Below are positions 21,765 through 29,659 of a stretch of DNA of 64,000 nt, in pieces. The notes beneath the pieces were generated by a model, which made no database searches, had not been told where the DNA came from, and saw only the letters and a list, made by a program, of their open reading frames with translations. A program made the translations under genes and the position numbers. The stretch covers positions 1 to 64,000 of the forward strand of contig NC_016745.1 in assembly GCF_000243075.1 (NCBI RefSeq), given 5' to 3'. The stretch comes from Oceanimonas sp. GK1. Lineage in GTDB: Bacteria > Pseudomonadota > Gammaproteobacteria > Enterobacterales > Aeromonadaceae. Position 1 is the first letter of the stretch, and every line of letters begins with the position of its first letter.

Positions 21765-22463
21765 TCAAAAATCCGCTTTTGGGCCCAATAATCGCATGGT
21801 CCAGTCATCCACCCGACCGGCGGCCAAATAATCCGCCGCTTTTTTACGCCAACTGGCGGATAATTGTTCAATTCCGACCAGCTGGCGCAGCCCGTCGGCA
21901 TCGAACCCCCGGTTGAACATAATATCGCCGGCCCGCTTTACCGGCATGGCGGGACAGGGCCGCTCCATCAGCTCAAGGGGCGAGATGGGGGTGACCACGC
22001 CTTCCTCCAGCACTCGCAGCAGCCAGCCGGTGCGGCCATTGGCCTGCACCAGCACCGAGAAAAAATCGTGACCAAAGCGGGCATTGAGCTTGTAGCAGGG
22101 GGAACGCGGCTGGCTGATCTGCACCAGGGCGTCCCCCAGCCGAAACACATCGCCAATGCAGGCGCTGTCTTCGGTCAGTCCGGTGCCGGACAGGTTTTCG
22201 CCAAAGGCGCCCGGCACCAGCCGCTTGCGGCTGTCGTTCAGCCCCATGCCCTCGAACCACTGGCGCCACACCGGGTAATGCTCCGCCGGATAATAATGCA
22301 GCGCCCGCTCGGGGCCGCCGTGAAACCGGGTGGACACCTGCGCATCTCCTTCCAGCCCGGTGCGGCGGCAAAGCAGGGCGGCGCCGACGGGCTGTTTGTC
22401 GATGGCGCTGTCGATGCCCGGCGCCAGCGGTTTTGCCTGTCCGGTGAGAAGGGTGACTCGCAT
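21765..22463 (-). CDS. MOSC-domain protein (YiiM-like)
   Basis: 232 residues with the MOSC core (GDAQVSTRFHGGPERALHYYP; LVPGAFGENLSGTGL; IGDVFRLGDALVQISQPRSPCYKL). The Cys in SPCYKL is the position expected to handle sulfur or the molybdenum cofactor. YiiM relatives reduce N-hydroxylated bases with the cofactor; this role is inferred. A C-terminal 3-alpha extension follows, as in YiiM. Single gene, reading toward tRNA-Pro. Confidence 0.88.
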   Translation of the reverse strand: MRVTLLTGQAKPLAPGIDSAIDKQPVGAALLCRRTGLEGDAQVSTRFHGGPERALHYYPAEHYPVWRQWFEGMGLNDSRKRLVPGAFGENLSGTGLTEDSACIGDVFRLGDALVQISQPRSPCYKLNARFGHDFFSVLVQANGRTGWLLRVLEEGVVTPISPLELMERPCPAMPVKRAGDIMFNRGFDADGLRQLVGIEQLSASWRKKAADYLAAGRVDDWTMRLLGPKADF

Positions 22464-22657
22464 GGGTGGCTCCTGTGGTGATATTCATCGTTACCCGTGA
22501 TGACATCAAGCGGCAAAAATACCTTCACATAAAATCATTATTTACCCTATCGGGCAAGCCTCTTTAGAGCATCCATCCTGCTCACCGGCTTGAAAAAGCC
22601 GAACGGCGGGCCCAATAATCCTTACAACCTTATCGGCAAACGGAGCCGCCTTTATTC

Positions 22658-23647
22658 ATGAAAATTGCCTTTTTCAGCACCCGCCCCTACATGCAGGCGC
22701 CCTTTGCCGAGCACAACCGCCACCACGGCTTTGACATCACCTGGTTCGATGCCGGCCTGAACGCCGACACCGCCGTGCTGGGCAAGGGCTTTGACGCCGT
22801 GTGCGTGTTCGTCAACGATCAGCTGGATGCGGACGTCATTCAGATCCTGGCCGACGGTGGCGTCAAATGCATCGCCCTGCGCTGTGCCGGCTATAACAAC
22901 GTGGATCTCCGGGCCGCCACCAACGCCGGCATCGAGGTGGTGCGGGTACCCGCCTATTCTCCCGAGGCGGTTGCCGAACACACCGTGGGCCTGATGCTGA
23001 GCCTCAACCGTCATATTCACAAGGCCTATCAGCGCACCCGGGACGCCAACTTCTCCCTCAATGGCCTGGTGGGTTTCAACATGCACGGCAAAACCGCCGG
23101 TATTATCGGCGCCGGCAAAATCGGCCTGGCCACCCTGCGTATTCTCAAAGGCCTGGGCATGACCCTGCTGGTGCACGACCCGCTGCAAGATCCCGAGGTG
23201 CTGGCCCTGGGCGCCCGTTACGTGGAGCTGGAGCAACTGTTTGCGGCGTCCGACGTCGTAAGCCTGCACTGCCCGCTGACCCCGGATAATCACCACCTGC
23301 TCAACCGGGACAGCTTTGCGCAAATGAAGGACGGGGTGATGATCATCAACACCAGCCGGGGCGGCCTGCTCAATGCCAGGGATGCCATTGCCGCCATCAA
23401 CAGCGGCAAAATCGGCCACCTGGGGCTGGATGTGTACGAGGAAGAAGAGCATCTGTTCTTTGAAGACAAATCCAGCGAGATCATTGATGACGAGATCTTC
23501 CACTTGCTTTCAGCCTATCCCAACGTCATTCTCACTGGACACCAGGCTTTTTTAACGAACGAAGCACTGGGCGCTATCGCCCGAACCACCCTCGACAACC
23601 TGCAATGCCTGGCCGATGGCCGGCCCTGCGATAACAAGATTAACTAA
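22658..23647 (+). CDS. ldhA: D-lactate dehydrogenase (fermentative)
   Basis: Reduces pyruvate to D-lactate with NADH. 329 residues of the D-2-hydroxyacid dehydrogenase family: RCAGYNNVDL, nucleotide loop GIIGAGKIGLATL, catalytic Arg in INTSRGGLLN, Glu in DVYEEEEHLFFE and His in LTGHQAF. The EEEHLFFEDKS segment is typical of LdhA. The Shine-Dalgarno GGAG lies rather far upstream (12 bases). It is followed at 9 bp by the META lipoprotein gene and trxC. Confidence 0.95.
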   Translation: MKIAFFSTRPYMQAPFAEHNRHHGFDITWFDAGLNADTAVLGKGFDAVCVFVNDQLDADVIQILADGGVKCIALRCAGYNNVDLRAATNAGIEVVRVPAYSPEAVAEHTVGLMLSLNRHIHKAYQRTRDANFSLNGLVGFNMHGKTAGIIGAGKIGLATLRILKGLGMTLLVHDPLQDPEVLALGARYVELEQLFAASDVVSLHCPLTPDNHHLLNRDSFAQMKDGVMIINTSRGGLLNARDAIAAINSGKIGHLGLDVYEEEEHLFFEDKSSEIIDDEIFHLLSAYPNVILTGHQAFLTNEALGAIARTTLDNLQCLADGRPCDNKIN

Positions 23648-23656
23648 GGAGCACTT

Positions 23657-24067
23657 ATGAAACTCGCCCTTGCCGCCACCACCGCCCTGCTGCTTACCGC
23701 CTGCAGCGGCGGCCTGAAAGTGGTTGAATCGGATCTGCAGCATCATCACTGGAAGCTGGCCGCCATCGACGGCGTGGCCGTCGACTCAGACATTCAGTCA
23801 GAGCTGGAAATCGGCGAGCACTTTTCCATTAACGGCCAGGCCGGCTGTAACCGCTTCTTCGGCAGTGCCACCCTGGAGCAGGGCGTGCTCAAGGCCGAGC
23901 CCCTGGGCGTGACCCAGATGGCCTGCTCGCCCCTGGCACAACAGGTGGAAACCGCCGTGCTGGATACCCTCACCAAGGGCGCCGTGGTCCGCCACCAGGG
24001 CCAGCAGCTGGAGCTGAAGGGCGAGCAATACACCCTTTCCTATGAACTGGCCGACTGGATGAAATAA
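23657..24067 (+). CDS. META-domain lipoprotein (HslJ-like)
   Basis: 136 residues with a lipoprotein signal (lipobox LLTAC, lipid-bearing Cys16) and a META/HslJ domain (HHWKLAAIDGVAV; INGQAGCNRFFGSATLEQG; MACSP). The family is linked to heat and antibiotic tolerance (HslJ); role here unknown. Its TAA shares one base with the trxC ATG, so the two are coupled, as META-trxC pairs often are. Confidence 0.88.
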   Translation: MKLALAATTALLLTACSGGLKVVESDLQHHHWKLAAIDGVAVDSDIQSELEIGEHFSINGQAGCNRFFGSATLEQGVLKAEPLGVTQMACSPLAQQVETAVLDTLTKGAVVRHQGQQLELKGEQYTLSYELADWMK

Positions 24068-24498
24068 TGAGTGAACATTACCTTGTGTGTCCGGCCTGCC
24101 AGGCCCGCAACCGGGTACCCGCCGAGCGCCTGCAACAGGGCCCCAAATGTGGCAAGTGCAAGGCCGCGCTGACCCCGGCCACGGCCCTGGAGCTGGACGG
24201 CCCCAGGCTGGACCGGCTGCTCGCCAACGAAAGCCTGCCGCTGATTATCGACTTCTGGGCGCCCTGGTGCGGCCCCTGCAAAATGATGGCACCGGTGTTT
24301 GAGGCCGCCGCCGGCGAGCACGCCGGCCGGCTACGCCTGGCCAAGCTCAATACCGAAGCCCACCAGCAGGCCGCCGGTCGCTTTGGCATTCGCTCCATTC
24401 CCACCCTGATCGCCTTCAGAGACGGAGAGGAAATCGCCCGCCAGTCCGGGGCCCTGTCCGCCAGCCAGCTTAGCCAGTGGCTGCGTCAGTTTTATTGA
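24067..24498 (+). CDS. trxC: Thioredoxin 2
   Basis: 143 residues: N-terminal zinc ribbon (Cys8, Cys11, Cys28, Cys31) and a thioredoxin fold with active site W67-C-G-P-C71. Cytosolic disulfide reductase; E. coli trxC is under OxyR control and helps under oxidative stress. Start shares a base with the upstream stop. Confidence 0.95.
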   Translation: MSEHYLVCPACQARNRVPAERLQQGPKCGKCKAALTPATALELDGPRLDRLLANESLPLIIDFWAPWCGPCKMMAPVFEAAAGEHAGRLRLAKLNTEAHQQAAGRFGIRSIPTLIAFRDGEEIARQSGALSASQLSQWLRQFY

Positions 24499-24573
24499 TA
24501 ATCCTTACGAGCGCTTTGCCCTGAAAGCGCTCATTATTCTGTTCGGACAAGACTTTCTACATTCATATTTTTT

Positions 24574-24594
24574 GAATATTCGGCTCGAATATTC
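24574..24594. promoter_or_regulatory. Perfect inverted repeat before the quinone-reductase operon
   Basis: GAATATTCG-GCT-CGAATATTC: 9-bp arms, each containing the 8-bp palindrome GAATATTC, 64 bp before the reductase start. Size and place fit an operator. The regulator is not in the window's immediate neighbourhood. Confidence 0.5.
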
Positions 24595-24658
24595 CCGCTA
24601 TATGCCAGCCTTCGTTCATCCATAATGATCCTGTACTCATCATTGACAGGAGCATTCC

Positions 24659-25660
24659 ATGGGCAAGCTGATCGAGGGCGTCTGGCACGATGTCTGGTAC
24701 GACACCGACAAAAACAAGGGCCGGTTTGAACGCAGCGAAAGCCAGTTCAGAAACTGGATCACCCCGGACGGCCGCCCCGGCCCCACCGGTGATGGCGGCT
24801 TTGCCGCCGAGCCGGATCGCTACCACCTTTATGTGTCTCTCGCCTGCCCCTGGGCCCACCGTACCCTGATACTGCGCCGGCTGAAGGGGCTGGAGAGCCT
24901 GATCTCGGTGTCGGTGGTACACCCGCTGATGGCCGAGCACGGCTGGACCTTCGACAGCGGTGTTGAGGGCAGCACCGGCGACTCATTATACGGCCACGAC
25001 TACCTGCACCAGCTCTACACTCAGGCCGACGCCCGTTACTCGGGCCGGGTCACGGTGCCGGTGCTGTGGGACAAGCAGCGTCAGACCATCGTCAGCAACG
25101 AGTCGGCAGACATCATTCGCATGTTCAACAGCGCCTTTGACAATGCTGGCGCAACCGAGGGTGATTACTACCCGGCAGCACTCCGGGAAGAGATCGACGC
25201 CCTGAACCGTACCATTTACGACCACATCAACAACGGCGTTTACAAGGCCGGTTTTGCCACCTCGCAAAAGGCCTATGACGAGGCCATCACGCCCCTGTTT
25301 GACACCCTGGGCGAGCTGGATCAACGCCTGGGCCAGCAGCGCTGGCTGCTGGGCAACCGGCTGACCGAGGCGGATATTCGGCTGTGGACCACCCTGGTCC
25401 GCTTTGATGCGGTCTATCACACCCATTTCAAGTGTGATCGCCACCGTATTGCTGATTATCACAACCTTTACGGCTTTTTACGCGATCTTTACCAGCAGCC
25501 CGGCATGGCCGATACCGTCAATATGGCGCACATTCGTCATCACTATTTTTGCAGCCACGCCACCATTAACCCCCACGGCATTATTTCCACCGGGCCGCAG
25601 CAGGACTGGTGGCAGCCCCACCATCGGGCAGCCCACTTTCCATCAGGAGCAACCAGATGA
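24659..25660 (+). CDS. yqjG: Glutathionyl-hydroquinone reductase (YqjG/EcfG-type)
   Basis: 333 residues of the Xi-class glutathione transferases. Catalytic Cys in YVSLACPWAHRTLILR; the helical C-terminal domain follows. Removes glutathione from glutathionyl-hydroquinones, a quinone detoxification step in the cytosol. ATG 24659 has AGGAG. The stop overlaps the pirin start (ATGA); E. coli also clusters yqjG with a pirin gene (yhaK). Confidence 0.93.
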   Translation: MGKLIEGVWHDVWYDTDKNKGRFERSESQFRNWITPDGRPGPTGDGGFAAEPDRYHLYVSLACPWAHRTLILRRLKGLESLISVSVVHPLMAEHGWTFDSGVEGSTGDSLYGHDYLHQLYTQADARYSGRVTVPVLWDKQRQTIVSNESADIIRMFNSAFDNAGATEGDYYPAALREEIDALNRTIYDHINNGVYKAGFATSQKAYDEAITPLFDTLGELDQRLGQQRWLLGNRLTEADIRLWTTLVRFDAVYHTHFKCDRHRIADYHNLYGFLRDLYQQPGMADTVNMAHIRHHYFCSHATINPHGIISTGPQQDWWQPHHRAAHFPSGATR

Positions 25661-26499
25661 CACCACGTTCCATTACCACCCTTTACCCGGCTCTGGACAC
25701 CCAGGACGGGGCCGGCGTGCGGCTGCGCCGGGTGCTCGGGCAACACCCCGGGCAGCGGCTGGATCCTTATCTGATGATGGATCATTTCGCCTCGGACGAC
25801 GCCAGCGACTATATCGCCGGCTTTCCCGACCATCCCCACCGGGGCTTTGAGACCATTACCTATATGCTCGACGGCCACATGCTGCACCGGGACCACATGG
25901 GCAATGAAGGCCACCTGCGCCCCGGCGATGTGCAGTGGATGACCGCCGGCCGGGGCGTGATCCATTCGGAAATGCCCCAGCAGGAAGCCGGCCGCATGCA
26001 GGGCTTTCAGATCTGGCTCAACCTGCCGGCGGCGCTGAAAATGCAGCCGGCCCGCTACCGGGACATTGCCGCCGACCAGCTGCCGCGCATTCCCTTGGAC
26101 GGCGGCGAACTGGTGCTGCTGGCGGGTGAACTGGCCCTGGCCGGCCGGGTCTGGCAGGGCCCGATCCACAGCGAGCAGACGCAACCACTGATCGCCGATA
26201 TTCGCCTGGCCCCGGATGAGCGGCTGAGCCTGCCGCTGGCGGCGGAACTCAGCGCCCTGGTGTATGCCTTTGAAGGCGAGCTGAGCATCAACGAGCGGCG
26301 GCTGCCACACGGGCAAAGCGCCCTGCTCAGCGCCGGCGATGCCCTGGAGCTCACCGCAGGCGTTAACGGCGGCCGGCTACTGCTGCTGGCCGGACGTCCA
26401 CTCAACGAGCCGGTGGTGCAATACGGTCCCTTCGTGATGAACACCCAGGCGGAAATCGAGCAGGCGATCATGGATTATCGGGCCGGCAAACTGGTATAA
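25657..26499 (+). CDS. Pirin family protein
   Basis: 280-residue double cupin. Metal-binding N-terminal motif DHPHRGFETITYMLDG and GDVQWMTAGRGVIHSEMP; the C-terminal cupin is more divergent. Bacterial pirins can act as quercetin dioxygenases. ATG 25657 overlaps the preceding stop, giving the conserved start TPRSITTLYPALDTQDGAGV; an upstream in-frame ATG at 25609 is not needed. Confidence 0.93.
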   Translation: MTPRSITTLYPALDTQDGAGVRLRRVLGQHPGQRLDPYLMMDHFASDDASDYIAGFPDHPHRGFETITYMLDGHMLHRDHMGNEGHLRPGDVQWMTAGRGVIHSEMPQQEAGRMQGFQIWLNLPAALKMQPARYRDIAADQLPRIPLDGGELVLLAGELALAGRVWQGPIHSEQTQPLIADIRLAPDERLSLPLAAELSALVYAFEGELSINERRLPHGQSALLSAGDALELTAGVNGGRLLLLAGRPLNEPVVQYGPFVMNTQAEIEQAIMDYRAGKLV

Positions 26500-26528
26500 C
26501 AGGCATTTTCAGCCAGCAGGAAATCATT

Positions 26529-26945
26529 ATGGATGCGCCGGAGCAGCAACGCCTGAAACGTATTCTTACCGACACTCGCAATATCGCCCTGGTGGGCGCC
26601 TCGAACCGGCCGGAGCGGGCCAGTTACCAGGTGATGGAGTACCTGCAGCAACAGGGCTACCGGGTTTATCCGGTCAACCCTCAGCTGGCCGGGGCCGTGA
26701 TCCTGGGAGAGACCTGTGTGTCGGGCCTGGAAGATCTGGATCAGCCGGTGCAGCTGGTCAACGTGTTCCGCCGGGGCGAGTTCGCCGCCGACATCGCCCT
26801 GGATGCCATCGAGCACGAGGCCCTGTGCCTGTGGTTGCAGGAGGGCGTGAGCAGCCAGGCCGCCGCCGACGCCGCTGCCGAGGCCGAGCTGGAATACGTG
26901 GAAGACCGCTGCATCAAGGTCGTGCACCGGGAACTGCTGGGGTAA
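26529..26945 (+). CDS. CoA-binding domain protein (YccU-like)
   Basis: 138-residue Rossmann protein with IALVGASNRPERASYQVMEYLQQQGYRVYPVNP and a final acidic segment (ECYVEDRCIKVVH-like LEYVEDRCIKV). Same fold as the CoA-binding half of succinyl-CoA ligases; function of the stand-alone protein unknown. Start after AGGAA. Co-directional with pirin at 29 bp. Confidence 0.9.
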   Translation: MDAPEQQRLKRILTDTRNIALVGASNRPERASYQVMEYLQQQGYRVYPVNPQLAGAVILGETCVSGLEDLDQPVQLVNVFRRGEFAADIALDAIEHEALCLWLQEGVSSQAAADAAAEAELEYVEDRCIKVVHRELLG

Positions 26946-26978
26946 ATCGTCTTCTGCAGCCATGAAGCCAGGTCGCAC

Positions 26979-27025
26979 AAAGGAACAACTTCACGACACG
27001 CTTCGATCGTGAAGCTGCTCCCTTT
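26979..27025. repeat. Long imperfect inverted repeat after yccU
   Basis: Arms AAAGGAACAACTTCACGA (26979-26996) and its near-complement (27007-27025) pair over about 18 bp with one bulge and two mismatches; loop of ten bases. No T-run follows. The segment CGACACGCTTC at 26994-27004 recurs in the repeat-rich gap at 42342-42352, suggesting a dispersed intergenic element. Confidence 0.5.
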
Positions 27026-27080
27026 GTTCTCCTCATTGGCATGTTTGCATGCCTGTTTGAAGCGCATGCAACAAAAGTAG

Positions 27081-27104
27081 AAAAGGGGCCTTTCGGCCCC
27101 TTTT
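27081..27104. terminator. Bidirectional terminator
   Basis: AAAAGGGGCC-TTTC-GGCCCCTTTT, six bases after the stop of the copper-chaperone gene on the minus strand; it also closes the yccU transcript from the left. Confidence 0.9.
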
Positions 27105-27109
27105 ATTTG

Positions 27110-27598
27110 TCAGTGGTGCTGATGCCCATCGTCGTGAGCCGGCTTCGCCGGTTTTTCATGAGCCGCTTCCACCGAGATTTCCACTGCCACCTCCCCCGCC
27201 TGCTCAAAGTTCAGGGTCAGGGGAAAGCGCTCGCCTTCTTTCGGCGCCTGCTTCAGGCCCATCAGCATCAGGTGATGGCCGCCCGGCGCCAGGGTAACGG
27301 ACTCCCCCGCCGGTACCGGCAGCGTCTCCAGCTGGCGCATTTTCATCATGTCGCCGTCCATCACGTGAGTATGGATCTCCACCCGCTCGGCCACCGGGCT
27401 CTCGGCACCGAGCAGTACGTCACCGGCCTGGCCGTGGTTGTTGATCACCAGATAGGCGCTGCCGTTGACCGCCATGGGCGGGGCCGGACGACTCCAGGGG
27501 TGATCGATGTGCAGCCCGCCCTGCTCATAGTCATGGGCCAGGGCGCCGGTGGCGCTCAGCAACAGCAGGGAAGCGATGGCAGTGCGTATTCTGTTCAT
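27110..27598 (-). CDS. Periplasmic copper chaperone PCu(A)C
   Basis: 162 residues with a signal peptide cleaved after GALA (about residue 20). The Cu(I) motif is present: His-Val-Met in VEIHTHVMDGDMMKM and HHLMLMG about twenty residues later, plus an extra His-rich tail (HDDGHQHH). PCu(A)C delivers copper to the CuA site of cytochrome oxidase. The neighbouring RegA/RegB pair hints at control by respiratory state, but that is inference. Confidence 0.92.
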   Translation of the reverse strand: MNRIRTAIASLLLLSATGALAHDYEQGGLHIDHPWSRPAPPMAVNGSAYLVINNHGQAGDVLLGAESPVAERVEIHTHVMDGDMMKMRQLETLPVPAGESVTLAPGGHHLMLMGLKQAPKEGERFPLTLNFEQAGEVAVEISVEAAHEKPAKPAHDDGHQHH

Positions 27599-27734
27599 GT
27601 TTTCACTCCTTAACCTAAAAAAGTGCGGTGCCGCTCGGCACCGCCGGAATCCATTGCACGGGTAGTGAAAGATGAGTCCCGTCCATACTAGAAAAAAGTC
27701 ACCTCTCGCACCATGCGGCGCATTGTCGCAGCCC

Positions 27735-28265
27735 TCAACGACCGACGGCGTGCTTTTGCAGCATGCGCTGCAGGGTACGCCGGTGCATGCCCAGGGCCCG
27801 GGCGGTGGCCGAAATATTGCCGTCGTGCTGCTGCAGCACAAACTGCACATATTCCCACTGATGACGTTTGAGCGACGGGGATTCTTCCTCGATACTCAGG
27901 CCCGCGGTCTGCTCGGCATCATCTTCTTCAAAGGCGGCAAGAATGGCGTCGATCTCCGCCGGTTTGGGCAGATACTGCACCGCGCCAAGTTTGATGGCGG
28001 CAATGGCGGTGCTGATGCTGGCATAGCCGGTAAGCACCACAATACGCGCCGCGGGCTGGGCTGCCACCAGTTCGGGCAGCAGTTGCAGGCCGCTTTCCCC
28101 GTCCAGGTTCAGATCCAGCAAAATGCCCTGGTAGTGGGCCGGCAGCGCCAGTGCCTCGGCCCCGGCTTGCGCCCAGTCCAGGGTCAGCCCCCGACGCTTA
28201 AAGCCCCGGCACAGCAAGCGGGCAAAGGTCTCGTTGTCATCCACCAGCAGAAAGTCGGTCATCAT
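27735..28265 (-). CDS. regA: RegA/PrrA/ActR-type response regulator
   Basis: 176 residues: receiver domain with Asp9/Asp10 and phospho-acceptor Asp51 (ILLDLNLDG), then a Fis-type helix-turn-helix (NISATARALGMHRRTLQRMLQKHA) that is almost invariant in the RegA family. A poly-Pro hinge seen in alphaproteobacterial RegA is absent here. Start ATG 28265 has GGAGG seven bases upstream and overlaps the sensor-kinase stop, so expression is coupled. Confidence 0.9.
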   Translation of the reverse strand: MMTDFLLVDDNETFARLLCRGFKRRGLTLDWAQAGAEALALPAHYQGILLDLNLDGESGLQLLPELVAAQPAARIVVLTGYASISTAIAAIKLGAVQYLPKPAEIDAILAAFEEDDAEQTAGLSIEEESPSLKRHQWEYVQFVLQQHDGNISATARALGMHRRTLQRMLQKHAVGR

Positions 28266-29530
28266 GACGCCACCTCCAGCGGCAGCAGGATACGGGCATA
28301 AACCCCGCCCTCGGCGTGATTACTGAGCTCCAGCCGGCCGTTCAGCCGCGACAGGGTGGCGTGGGACAGCCAGACTCCGAGCCCGAGGCCAGCGGGTTTG
28401 CCCGAGTCGAACTGATCCAGCCCGGCCCGGCGCAACTGGGCGTCGCTCAGCACGCCGCTGCGGTTATGCACGCCCAACTCCCAGTCACCGTTGTCGTGCA
28501 AGTGCGTATGCAGCTCGATGCGGCCTTCGCCGGCGTCGGCGGCATTATTGAGAATGTTGAACAGCGCCGGCCAGAACAGCGGGCTGAGCCGGACTTCCCG
28601 ATCCTGCGCCGCGACCGGACGCCGCCAGTCGACCCGCACCTCCGGCCGCAGGTTCTGCCACTGGGCCAGCCGCTCGCCCAGGGTGCGGTACAGCCACACC
28701 GGCTCCCGCTCCGCCTGGCTCTGAGATTTAAGCCGGCTCAGAATATCGGCGCATTGCGCCAGCTGGGTATGAGCCAGTTGCAGATCCTCCTGTACTGCCC
28801 CGGGCAGGTTGGGGGTTTCGCGCAGCTCTTCGTTAAGCAGAAACAGGTTGTTGAGGGGCGTGGATAGCTGGTGAGTGAGGCTTGCCGCCTCCATCGCCAG
28901 AACCAGCAGCCGTTCGTCGGTATCCTGGCGCTGGTAGGCCTGATTGAGCCGCCGCTCCCGCTCCCCCAGAATGCGCACCAGCCGGGACACACTGGCGGTG
29001 ATCAGCCCCGCCGACAAGGCAAAGGTCAGCCACATGCCTGCCAGATGCAGATTGAACAGGGCCTCGTGGTCGCCGTGGCCGGCGTGCTCCCCCGCCGGCA
29101 GCGGCACATGCCAGAAAAACAGCAGCAAATAGAGGACGGTGGCGATACCGGTGAGCCCCCAGGCAAAACGCGCCGAACACACCAGTGCGGCCATCACCAG
29201 CGGCAGCAAAAACAACACCGCCAATGGGTTGCTGGCGCCACCGGTCAGCCCCAGCACCAGTCCCAGCGCCAGCACATCCAGCAACAGGCCACGCTGCAAC
29301 AAGACCCGGGCCGCCCCCCGGCGCCCGGTCCGGGCCAGCCACCCATTGAGCCCGGCCATGCTCGCCGCCACCACGGCCAGCGGCAGCAGCGGCAAGCCGA
29401 GTTGCAGCAGGTAAAACACCAAAGTGCTGGTGCCCAGCACGGCCACAAACACCCAACGGCTGTACAGGCTGAAACGCAGCACGCGATCCAGATCGAGCAA
29501 TGGCAGGGTGGCGGAAAGGGGTCTGGTCAT
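28262..29530 (-). CDS. regB: RegB/PrrB-type membrane histidine kinase
   Basis: 422 residues with about six membrane helices in the first 185. The ubiquinone-binding heptapeptide GGxxNP(F) appears as G97-G-A-S-N-P-L103. Phospho-acceptor His220 lies in SLTHQLSTPLNN, followed by a HATPase domain. The redox-active cytosolic Cys found after the H-box in Rhodobacter RegB is missing; the only Cys near the core (Cys118) is in a helix. ATG 29530 is taken; the extension to 29596 runs into the upstream terminator hairpin. Confidence 0.88.
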   Translation of the reverse strand: MTRPLSATLPLLDLDRVLRFSLYSRWVFVAVLGTSTLVFYLLQLGLPLLPLAVVAASMAGLNGWLARTGRRGAARVLLQRGLLLDVLALGLVLGLTGGASNPLAVLFLLPLVMAALVCSARFAWGLTGIATVLYLLLFFWHVPLPAGEHAGHGDHEALFNLHLAGMWLTFALSAGLITASVSRLVRILGERERRLNQAYQRQDTDERLLVLAMEAASLTHQLSTPLNNLFLLNEELRETPNLPGAVQEDLQLAHTQLAQCADILSRLKSQSQAEREPVWLYRTLGERLAQWQNLRPEVRVDWRRPVAAQDREVRLSPLFWPALFNILNNAADAGEGRIELHTHLHDNGDWELGVHNRSGVLSDAQLRRAGLDQFDSGKPAGLGLGVWLSHATLSRLNGRLELSNHAEGGVYARILLPLEVAS

Positions 29531-29574
29531 GGCGGCGGAACAACACACAAACAAAGCGCCATGGTAGCACGAAT

Positions 29575-29614
29575 AAAAACGCCACAAGTGCGGCAAAATG
29601 TCGCACTTGTGGCG
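29575..29614 (-). terminator. Strong rho-independent terminator of the puuA-nhaC transcript
   Basis: Perfect 13-bp stem CGCCACAAGTGCG / CGCACTTGTGGCG with a nine-base loop, followed on the minus strand by TTTTT. It lies 46 bp after the transporter stop and separates the polyamine island from regBA. Confidence 0.92.
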
Positions 29615-29659
29615 TGTCGGCGAAGAGCAACCCTGCTGCTGCTTCGCATTGCCAAATCC

